From: Cytophagales bacterium
Lineage (GTDB): Bacteria > Bacteroidota > Bacteroidia > Cytophagales > Spirosomataceae
Reading direction: 5' to 3'
Length of the DNA stretch: 12,295 nucleotides
Assembly: GCA_013205605.1 (NCBI GenBank)
Contig: JABMMK010000143.1
Coordinates: 1-12,295 of the forward strand
Both the position numbers and the translations under genes were made by a program. The notes below the pieces were generated by a model. It saw nothing but the letters and a program-made list of their open reading frames with translations. It had not been told where the DNA came from and ran no database searches. Below, piece by piece: positions 1 to 5,849 of this stretch (positions within the stretch are counted from its first letter, which is position 1; the number at the start of each line of letters is the position of its first letter).

Positions 1-56
1 GCCCAAATGCTCGTTAGCCCAAACGCCAACAAGCCTACAAAGATAATTGTTTTCAA
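1..56 (-). CDS. Possible start of an exported protein (partial, TTG start)
   Basis: Read on the minus strand from a TTG at 56-54, the frame stays open to the window edge. It gives a Lys followed by about 16 mostly hydrophobic residues ending in ...SIWA, which looks like a signal peptide. An in-frame stop at 59-57 means no earlier start exists, so TTG would have to initiate. Only 18 codons are visible, so no family can be named. The competing reading is a plus-strand frame open from base 1 to a TGA at 115-117, which would overlap the crtZ start as ATGA; its residues look unlike a typical protein C-terminus to me. The same minus-strand stretch contains TATCTTTG (44-37), which fits the Bacteroidota -7 box, so it could instead be promoter DNA for a gene lying outside the window. 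Which reading is right cannot be settled here. Confidence 0.3.
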   Translation of the reverse strand, partial: MKTIIFVGLLAFGLTSIW

Positions 57-113
57 TCAAAGGAAGAGGTGGATTTTTAAAACAATTCCATGTAATTTCG
101 GTTTTGAATTCAA

Positions 114-554
114 ATGAAAATTATCGCACTATTTCTTTGGTTAGGCACTTTTTTGTCCATGGAAGCCTTCGCATGGCTTACACATAAATACATTATGCAT
201 GGATTTATGTGGCGCTGGCACGAATCACATCACGTGCATCACAAAAATCCTTTGGAAAAAAACGACCTTTTTTCTGTTGTTTTTGGGATTGCGTCGACTT
301 TGACCATTATAATAGGAGCAGAATTTCCTCCTTTTTGGCCCCTGATTTGGATTGGTTTAGGGATTGCAACGTATGGAATGTTTTATTTTATTTTTCACGA
401 TATCATTGTACATCGCAGAATTAAAATCAAATACAAGGCGACCAGTAAATACATGAAGCGTATTATGAAGGCTCATTACGTACATCATGAGGTTCACTCA
501 AAAGGAGGAGCTGAGGCCTTTGGGTTTTTATATGCGCCCAAAAAATTCGAATAA
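114..554 (+). CDS. crtZ: Beta-carotene 3-hydroxylase (fatty acid hydroxylase superfamily)
   Basis: This 146-residue membrane protein probably adds hydroxyl groups to the beta-ionone rings of beta-carotene, giving cryptoxanthin and zeaxanthin, with a di-iron centre and electrons from ferredoxin or a similar donor. The full set of histidine clusters of the CrtZ family is visible: HKYIMH (24-29), HESHHVHH (36-43), HDIIVH (95-100) and HYVHH (121-125). Hydrophobic spans lie at about 3-22 and 52-94, interrupted by Pro and Gly. The length is close to that usual for bacterial CrtZ (about 150-175). The ATG at 114 places the first transmembrane segment right at the N-terminus, as in relatives. No Shine-Dalgarno is visible; TAATTTCG (93-100) is a one-mismatch -7 box with no clear -33 partner. 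Its stop abuts the cysN stop. No other carotenoid gene is in view. A general sterol desaturase role is less likely, because these proteins are longer. Confidence 0.9.
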   Translation: MKIIALFLWLGTFLSMEAFAWLTHKYIMHGFMWRWHESHHVHHKNPLEKNDLFSVVFGIASTLTIIIGAEFPPFWPLIWIGLGIATYGMFYFIFHDIIVHRRIKIKYKATSKYMKRIMKAHYVHHEVHSKGGAEAFGFLYAPKKFE

Positions 555-1805
555 TTAGTCGACAAAGCCTACGCCAACGGTCGAATTCGAAAATTCGTCA
601 ATCAAGATAAAAGACCCATTGGATGGATTCTCGGCGTATTTGTCAGCTGAAATGGCTTGTGCTGCTCGTAAGGAAATCTTTCCGATTTCATTCAGATTTA
701 ATTGGCCTACCTCAGTCTCGGATGTTTGTTGGCTTACATCAAGTCGCTCCGTTATTTGAATAATTTTAGCTTTGGTAACATGAATGCCATGTTGTAAAAG
801 ATATGTTTTTCCAGGGCTTAGGGCTTGGTGGTCGAGCCAACAAACATGCGCCGAGAAATCTTTTAAAGAAGGTACTTTGGTTTCTGAGGCCAATACAATT
901 GAATTTCCTCTTGAAATATCAATGTCATTCGACAGGGTCATGACGATGGATTCCCCTGCGATGGCTTGTTCTAATGAATTTTCAAATTTTTCAATCGTGG
1001 CGATGGTACTTGTTTGTCCCGTAGGTAAAACGCGAATTTCATCGCCCACTTTAAATGTGCCAGAACTTATTTTACCTGCATAGCCTCTGTAATCATGATA
1101 GGCTTCCGTCATGGGTCTAACGACAAATTGGACCGGAAAACGGGCGGGTGCTTGGGCTAAAGTTTCTGCAAATTCAAACGTTTCTAGTTCGCCTAATAAT
1201 GTATTTCCGTTGAACCATGGCATGTCAACCGCCTTTTTCGTAATGTTTTGACCAAACAACGAAGAGATAGGTAAATACGAAACGGTTTGGCCTTGGAAGG
1301 TTGTTTTACTAACTAACTCAGATAATTTATGTTGAATCTCGTTGAATTTTGATTCCTCATATTGAACCAAATCCATCTTGTTGACACATATGATCACCTT
1401 CGGAATTCTCAGTAAAGAAGCGATGGATAAATGCCTCGCGGTTTGCTCCACAATGCCTTGTCGGGCATCCACTAAAATTAACGAAACCTTTGCATTAGAA
1501 GCGCCAGTGACCATATTTCTAGTATACTCTATATGACCTGGTGTATCTGCAATGATGTACTTTCTGGTTGGCGTAGAAAAATAAATATTGGCCACGTCGA
1601 TCGTGATGCCTTGTTCTCTCTCGGCAATTAAGCCATCCGTAAGCAATGAAAGGTCTAAAAAATTCAAACCCTTCCTTTTTGACGCACTTTCAAGCGCTTC
1701 AATTTTATCTTTGGTAATCGAATTTGTTTCATACAACAACCGACCGATTAATGTGCTTTTCCCATCATCTACCGAACCTGCCGTTGCTATGCGTAAAATA
1801 TCCAT
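555..1805 (-). CDS. cysN: Sulfate adenylyltransferase large (GTPase) subunit
   Basis: CysN is the GTPase subunit of ATP sulfurylase. With CysD it makes adenosine 5'-phosphosulfate (APS) from ATP and sulfate in the cytoplasm, and GTP hydrolysis drives the reaction. The EF-Tu-like G domain is complete: P-loop GSVDDGKST (10-18), switch I region with REQGITID (63-70), DTPGH (87-91) and NKMD (142-145). Beta-barrel domains follow from about residue 220. The protein ends at 416 residues, so there is no fused APS kinase (CysC) domain of the kind seen in longer CysNC proteins. It is the last gene of cysH-cysD-cysN, starting 6 bases after the cysD stop, and should be co-transcribed with it. Its TAA directly abuts that of convergent crtZ, leaving no intergenic terminator. 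Confidence 0.96.
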   Translation of the reverse strand: MDILRIATAGSVDDGKSTLIGRLLYETNSITKDKIEALESASKRKGLNFLDLSLLTDGLIAEREQGITIDVANIYFSTPTRKYIIADTPGHIEYTRNMVTGASNAKVSLILVDARQGIVEQTARHLSIASLLRIPKVIICVNKMDLVQYEESKFNEIQHKLSELVSKTTFQGQTVSYLPISSLFGQNITKKAVDMPWFNGNTLLGELETFEFAETLAQAPARFPVQFVVRPMTEAYHDYRGYAGKISSGTFKVGDEIRVLPTGQTSTIATIEKFENSLEQAIAGESIVMTLSNDIDISRGNSIVLASETKVPSLKDFSAHVCWLDHQALSPGKTYLLQHGIHVTKAKIIQITERLDVSQQTSETEVGQLNLNEIGKISLRAAQAISADKYAENPSNGSFILIDEFSNSTVGVGFVD

Positions 1806-1811
1806 CTCTAA

Positions 1812-2738
1812 TTAAAAATAACCTTGTTGTTTTCTTTTCTCCATCGCCGCCTCTGATCTTTTATCATCGATGCGGGCTCCTCTTTCTGAAATTTCTGCGG
1901 ATAGAATTTCTTCTATAATGACATCGATATCTACCGCATGTGAACTAACCGCAGCCGTACATGTCATATCGCCCACCGTTCTAAATCTTACCGTAGTCTC
2001 AAATGGAATTTCATCCGCTTCTTTGTTTAGGTGATCCGAATCAGCCCAAAGCATCCCATCGCGTTGAATGACTTGTCGCTGGTGAGCAAAATAGATGCTC
2101 GGTATTTCCATTTTTTCCTCTTTGATGTAATTCCAAACATCCAATTCTGTCCAATTAGAAATCGGAAAAACACGCACATTTTCGCCGACTGAAATACGAC
2201 CGTTTAGCATGTCAAATAATTCAGGTCTTTGGCGCTTGGCATCCCATTGGCCAAAATCATCTCGAACTGAAAATATACGCTCCTTTGCTCGAGCCTTTTC
2301 TTCGTCACGTCTTGCGCCACCGATGCAGGCGTCAAATTTAAATTCTTCTATGGTATCCAGCAAAGTAACCGTTTGCAATACATTTCTAGAGGCATATTTT
2401 CCACTTTCTTCTTTGGCTTTTCCTTGGTCAATGGAATCTTGAACATAGCGAACAATGAGTTCTGCCCCCGTTTCTTTGGCCAACCAATCTCTAAATTCAA
2501 TCGTTTCAGGGAAATTATGTCCTGTGTCAATATGGACCAAAGGGAAGGGAATTTTTCCAGGGAAAAAGGCTTTCTGTGCTAATCTTACTAGGGTAATCGA
2601 ATCTTTTCCACCCGAAAACAAAAGCGCTGGACGCTCAAATTGAGCGGCAACTTCGCGCATGATGTAAATCGATTCATCCTCAAGCTCCCTCGGGAATTGA
2701 CCTATTTTATCGTGAATGGCTGACATTTTTGTACTCAT
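1812..2738 (-). CDS. cysD: Sulfate adenylyltransferase small (catalytic) subunit
   Basis: CysD is the adenylyl-transferring subunit of ATP sulfurylase and acts as a complex with CysN. It belongs to the PP-loop ATP pyrophosphatase fold: SGGKDS (42-47) is the pyrophosphate-binding loop. Further family signatures are HIDTGHNFPE, GGARRDEEKARAKER, FPISNWTELDVWNYI and the C-terminal RGARIDDKRSEAAMEKRKQQGYF-type tail, all of which match CysD closely. At 308 residues it has the normal full length. The ATG at 2738 is used here; a second Met four codons later (2726) is an equally possible start. It begins 9 bases after the cysH stop (2748) and ends 6 bases before cysN, so the three genes form one tight transcription unit. 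Confidence 0.96.
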   Translation of the reverse strand: MSTKMSAIHDKIGQFPRELEDESIYIMREVAAQFERPALLFSGGKDSITLVRLAQKAFFPGKIPFPLVHIDTGHNFPETIEFRDWLAKETGAELIVRYVQDSIDQGKAKEESGKYASRNVLQTVTLLDTIEEFKFDACIGGARRDEEKARAKERIFSVRDDFGQWDAKRQRPELFDMLNGRISVGENVRVFPISNWTELDVWNYIKEEKMEIPSIYFAHQRQVIQRDGMLWADSDHLNKEADEIPFETTVRFRTVGDMTCTAAVSSHAVDIDVIIEEILSAEISERGARIDDKRSEAAMEKRKQQGYF

Positions 2739-2747
2739 TTTTTTATT

Positions 2748-3440
2748 TTAGGCATGTATTCCGCACTCTTTTTGAGAATTCTCCCACCACCAGCGTCCCG
2801 CTCTCGGGTGCTCGTCTGGACCTATTGCCCTTGTACAGGGGGCACATCCAATCGAAATAAATCCTTTTTTATGTAAGGGATTTTGTGGGATTTTATGTTC
2901 AACTAAGTAGGCATTTAATTTTTCAAAACTCCAATCGATGAGCGGATTAACCTTGATTAAATTTCTAGATTCATCCCATTCAACGATGGGCATATGGGCC
3001 CTATTTTCAGATTGTTCAGCACGTAATCCGGTGATCCAAATATTGACACCCTCCAAAGCTCTGGTTAATGGTTCCATTTTACGGATAAAGCAGCATTCTT
3101 TTCTGTTTTCCACCGACGCATAAAAAGAATTAAATCCCTTTTCACGCACCAATTTTTCAGTTTTATCAAGATTAGGAAAATAAGTAATTAAATCGAGTTG
3201 ATATTTTTTTTTCGTCAGGTCCATCAACTCGTAACTCTCTTGGAATTGTCTTCCTGTGTCCAAGGTGAAAATTTTTATGGGCAATTTTTGAGTGGCAATC
3301 GCATGGGTTATGGCCTGATCTTCTTGCCCAAAAGAGCTTGAAAATGCAATGACATCTCTCGAATAGGTAGACGTTAATAGACTTAATCGGTCTTCTAATG
3401 GCAAATTCATAAGGGAATTTCCTAAGGATTCGAGCTCCAT
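2748..3440 (-). CDS. cysH: Adenylyl-sulfate (APS) reductase, iron-sulfur type
   Basis: This 230-residue cytoplasmic enzyme reduces activated sulfate to sulfite using thioredoxin or glutaredoxin. The PP-loop-like N-terminus reads AFSSSFGQEDQ (32-42), followed by TLDTGRQFQE (59-68) and ITGLRAEQS (136-144). The cysteine pattern decides the substrate: CC at 116-117 and CAPC at 199-202 are the ligands of the [4Fe-4S] cluster of APS reductases, and ECGIH (225-229) carries the redox-active Cys226. Classical PAPS reductases lack the two pairs. The absence of an APS kinase gene in the operon agrees with direct use of APS. The ATG at 3440 is preceded by an in-frame stop 12 bases upstream and leads the operon cysH-cysD-cysN. 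Automated annotation will probably call it phosphoadenylyl-sulfate reductase. Confidence 0.93.
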   Translation of the reverse strand: MELESLGNSLMNLPLEDRLSLLTSTYSRDVIAFSSSFGQEDQAITHAIATQKLPIKIFTLDTGRQFQESYELMDLTKKKYQLDLITYFPNLDKTEKLVREKGFNSFYASVENRKECCFIRKMEPLTRALEGVNIWITGLRAEQSENRAHMPIVEWDESRNLIKVNPLIDWSFEKLNAYLVEHKIPQNPLHKKGFISIGCAPCTRAIGPDEHPRAGRWWWENSQKECGIHA

Positions 3441-3455
3441 TTTTTTAAATTTTCA

Positions 3456-3500
3456 CAAAAATACACAATGTCTATTGAATAACTATACTAAGCAAAAATA
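3456..3500 (-). promoter_or_regulatory. Candidate cysHDN promoter region with two -7 boxes
   Basis: On the minus strand two copies of TATTTTTG occur, at 3500-3493 and 3463-3456. Both match the Bacteroidota primary sigma -7 consensus TAnnTTTG exactly. They lie 53 and 16 bases before the cysH start, so either could give a short leader. Neither has a TTG at the usual 17-23 base distance upstream, and the region is very AT-rich, so chance matches are possible. Confidence 0.35.
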
Positions 3501-3559
3501 TTTTTTCGTTAATCACTTAATTTAAAAACTTTTGTAAATTGAAATGAGTTTAATAGCCT

Positions 3560-4255
3560 ATGAGATCGGGATCAGAAATTTTATTGGAATCCACTAATTG
3601 GGAGCATGAAAATGATTTTTTAGATTTGAAAAATCTAAAAAATTTGGTTCGTCATGGAGAAGGCCAACGGCTTGAATTTAAGATGAAGGTGAAGTTTCCG
3701 GAGAAGATTATTAAGGAATTGGTGGCCTTTGCCAATACAGATGGAGGTCATTTATTTTTAGGGGTATCAGATGAAGGCCAAATCGAAGGCCTCAAGTTTG
3801 CTGAAGAAGAACAGTATTTATTAGAGCGGGCGATTGAAAAATATTGCTTTCCTGCTTTTTCATATACTGCTTACCCAATTTCATTGGAAAATGGTCGGAC
3901 CGTTTTAGTTTATCAGGTATTTGAAAGTGTGGATAAACCGCACTTTGTCCAATTAAGCACCGATGCCCATCCGCAATGTTTTGTTCGGATAAAAGACAGG
4001 ACTGTGCAGGCAAGTAAGGAAATGAGGCAGATTTTAAGGCGTGAAAACCAAGAGGGAATTCAATTTTCCTATGGAGATTCTGAACGCTGGCTGATGGAAT
4101 ATCTACGAAATACCCCTACGATAACCTTGGAAGAATTTGCCACATTAAATAAATTGCCTGTGTGGATTGCGTCAAGGAAATTAGTTTTATTAGTTTTGAC
4201 ACAAGTTTTAAAAATAATTCCAGGAGAATCTTTAGACCACTATACCTTAAAATGA
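3560..4255 (+). CDS. AlbA_2 (Schlafen-like) domain protein with C-terminal helical or winged-helix tail
   Basis: The first 160 or so residues form an AlbA_2 domain (Pfam Schlafen AlbA_2, formerly called divergent AAA_4). EGQRLEFKMKV (34-44) is the entry strand, AFANTDGGHLFLGVSDEG (56-73) the signature loop, and FVRIKDRTVQASKEM (141-155) the closing segment. Residues 172-231 look like a small winged-helix unit. Such proteins are annotated as ATP-binding or transcriptional regulators, and relatives have nucleic-acid binding or nuclease roles, but the biochemical function of this stand-alone bacterial form is not established. At 231 residues it lacks the long C-terminal parts of many AlbA_2 regulators. 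The ATG at 3560 follows an in-frame stop at 3554-3556, so it is the earliest start. The stop overlaps the start of the next gene as ATGA (4252-4255), implying translational coupling. It diverges from cysH; AACTTTTG (3527-3534) is a one-mismatch -7 box. Confidence 0.75.
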   Translation: MRSGSEILLESTNWEHENDFLDLKNLKNLVRHGEGQRLEFKMKVKFPEKIIKELVAFANTDGGHLFLGVSDEGQIEGLKFAEEEQYLLERAIEKYCFPAFSYTAYPISLENGRTVLVYQVFESVDKPHFVQLSTDAHPQCFVRIKDRTVQASKEMRQILRRENQEGIQFSYGDSERWLMEYLRNTPTITLEEFATLNKLPVWIASRKLVLLVLTQVLKIIPGESLDHYTLK

Positions 4256-5646
4256 AAAATACCTTATATGTTATTTTATTGGCCCTGAGTTTATTTGCTT
4301 GTAGCAAATCTGCAGTTGATGTGCCGGTAAGTCCCATTTCTCAGACTGCGAGCATTAACTCGTTTGATTTATTGCAAGATAAATTATTAAGTCCTAGTTG
4401 CGCTACTTCTGGATGCCATTTATCTATTCAAGATGCCTCATATGCTCAGCATGGTTTAGTGTTAACGAAAGGACTTGCGTACGGAAATTTAATTGGGACT
4501 ACTCCCAAAAATTCGGTTGCCGTAGCCAACAAACTACAAAGGGTTAAGAAATTTTCATCGGCTGAAAGTCTATTATTTCATAAATTAAATTGGGATTTAA
4601 GTCATCATGCGGCGGCTAATTATGGGGCTCCTATGCCTTTGGGTGGAAAACCTGTGAGTAAAGGCCAATTGGATTTCGTACAAAAATGGATTGAAGCAGG
4701 TGCCCCAGATAAAGGGGAGGTGGTCGATGCCAAATTATTAGATGATACCACGCCGAGTTTCACTGAGCCTACTAATTTTTCAGCCTTAGATTCCCCGGTA
4801 AAAGAGGGAAAGACTGGATTTCAATTGAAAGTGGATCGATTCGTTGTCCCACCTAATTTTGAACGTGAGATTTTTGTTCGTCGGCCTTTGAATAATACAG
4901 AACCCATTTATGTGTCTCGGATCAAACTTAAATCGAGATCCAATAGCCATCATTTAGTCGTGTATGATTTCAGATCGAAACTTCTCTTGCCCAATATGGA
5001 TGAAATGAGAGATTTGAGAAATCTTGATAATTCGCTGAATATTAACACGGTTTTTCAGATGTCGAACCATATCTTTTTAGGAGGGGGCACGGATCCAAAT
5101 TCAGACTATTCTTTTCCAGAAGGTACGGCGCTAAAGTTACCAATCAATAGCTCGGTAGACCTAAATCCTCATTATTACAACAAAACGAAGGATAATTTAT
5201 ATGGAGAAAACTATGTGAATCTATATACAGTCCCCGAATCACAGGTAAAAAATGTGGTTAGTATGATCGACTTTAACAATTCTAGTTTTACGCTTCCTCC
5301 AAATAAAACCACCGTAATCACCAAGGACTTTTATAGTTTTGATGGCTTTGTGAAAGGTTCTGGCAAATCGGTTGTGATTGTGTCTCTTACCTCACATACC
5401 CATGAAAGAGGGAAACTATTCCAAATTAAAATTAAGGGAGGAGCTCGTGATGGAGAAGTTATTTACGAAGACAACGATTGGGCTCATCCTAAAGTCGTCA
5501 ACTACACCAAGCCGATTATTTTGAAAGAAGGAGAAGGATTGACTTCGGTGGTTACCTATGTGAATAATACCAATAAGCCATTAGGCTTTGGATTGACTTC
5601 TGAAGATGAAATGGACATTATTTTTGGGTATTATTATATACAATAA
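4252..5646 (+). CDS. Lipoprotein: cytochrome c-like domain fused to PHM-like copper monooxygenase domain
   Basis: The 464-residue product starts with a lipoprotein signal peptide (lipobox LFAC, Cys17), so it should be anchored on an envelope membrane. I chose the ATG at 4252, not the longer in-frame ATG at 4162, because only it puts the signal peptide at the N-terminus. Residues 40-155 resemble the planctomycete-type cytochrome c domain (PSCyt1): a haem motif C50-ATSG-CH56 with four residues between the cysteines, AYGNLIG (77-83), the possible axial Met in APMPLGG (126-132), and WIEAGAP (146-152). Residues 185-464 follow the peptidylglycine hydroxylating/dopamine beta-monooxygenase fold: HH (233-234) and H307 in DLNPHYYN would bind CuA, HTH (382-384) and M454 would bind CuB. 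All six copper ligands are therefore present. I infer an oxidase or hydroxylase whose haem domain delivers electrons; the substrate is unknown. It is probably co-transcribed with the AlbA_2 gene and followed by a hairpin. Confidence 0.8.
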   Translation: MKNTLYVILLALSLFACSKSAVDVPVSPISQTASINSFDLLQDKLLSPSCATSGCHLSIQDASYAQHGLVLTKGLAYGNLIGTTPKNSVAVANKLQRVKKFSSAESLLFHKLNWDLSHHAAANYGAPMPLGGKPVSKGQLDFVQKWIEAGAPDKGEVVDAKLLDDTTPSFTEPTNFSALDSPVKEGKTGFQLKVDRFVVPPNFEREIFVRRPLNNTEPIYVSRIKLKSRSNSHHLVVYDFRSKLLLPNMDEMRDLRNLDNSLNINTVFQMSNHIFLGGGTDPNSDYSFPEGTALKLPINSSVDLNPHYYNKTKDNLYGENYVNLYTVPESQVKNVVSMIDFNNSSFTLPPNKTTVITKDFYSFDGFVKGSGKSVVIVSLTSHTHERGKLFQIKIKGGARDGEVIYEDNDWAHPKVVNYTKPIILKEGEGLTSVVTYVNNTNKPLGFGLTSEDEMDIIFGYYYIQ

Positions 5647-5669
5647 GTGGCTGTCTAACAGTCACTTAT
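5643..5669 (+). terminator. Stem-loop after the monooxygenase gene
   Basis: ATAAGTGGCTGT (5643-5654) pairs with ACAGTCACTTAT (5658-5669) around a CTA loop. This gives a 12-bp stem with one G-U pair that includes the stop codon of the lipoprotein gene. No T-run follows, so it may act as an mRNA 3'-end stabiliser as much as a terminator. Confidence 0.55.
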
Positions 5670-5701
5670 CTCATCTCGATCAAGAAAAAATCAAAACCCT
5701 A

Positions 5702-5715
5702 TTTGATATATCAAA
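5702..5715. promoter_or_regulatory. Perfect 14-bp palindrome on the kup -33 element (candidate operator)
   Basis: TTTGATATATCAAA is its own reverse complement. It begins exactly at the -33 TTTG of the kup promoter, so a dimeric regulator bound here would block or contact RNA polymerase. Part of the symmetry is trivial because the centre is AT only. It is two bases short of the FNR spacing (TTGAT, four bases, ATCAA). No regulator gene can be assigned from this window. Confidence 0.35.
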
Positions 5716-5731
5716 ATTGAAGGTATATTTG
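5702..5731 (+). promoter_or_regulatory. Bacteroidota-type promoter for kup and the HIT gene
   Basis: TTTG (5702-5705) is followed after 18 bases by TATATTTG (5724-5731). This matches the consensus TTTG, 17-23 bases, TAnnTTTG in both elements and in spacing. Transcription would begin near 5738, leaving a leader of about 110 bases before the kup ATG at 5850. It lies downstream of the hairpin at 5643-5669, as expected for a new transcription unit. Confidence 0.7.
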
Positions 5732-5849
5732 CCTCCGTTTCTTGGAATATTTAAATAATTACAAACAGATAGTACAATTTTTTGTAAAACTTGTATTCTA
5801 ACCATATTGATTCCGATTTGCATAAAATTTTATTACGCTATTTTTAATA

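Noticed and set aside
1..117. Plus-strand frame ending in an ATGA overlap with crtZ
   Set aside because: No recognisable C-terminus; ATG followed by an A is common for starts with Lys, so a frame open for 38 codons can produce this overlap by chance.
784..1083. Plus-strand open frame inside cysN
   Set aside because: Antisense to conserved CysN sequence, with no family features; a shadow frame. The same holds for the open frames antisense to cysD, gpsA, kup and the GH2 gene.
555..1805. Fused CysN-CysC (bifunctional ATP sulfurylase/APS kinase)
   Set aside because: The protein ends at 416 residues with no second P-loop domain.
4162..4251. Longer start for the lipoprotein gene
   Set aside because: It would bury the lipoprotein signal peptide 30 residues inside and overlap the AlbA_2 gene by over 90 bases; the ATG at 4252 gives a clean signal peptide and an ATGA junction.
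5702..5715. FNR/CRP-type binding site
   Set aside because: The half-sites TTGAT and ATCAA are separated by two bases, not the four of the FNR consensus.
5738..5849. c-di-AMP (ydaO-type) riboswitch before kup
   Set aside because: The leader is too short and AT-rich, and none of the conserved G-rich elements is visible.
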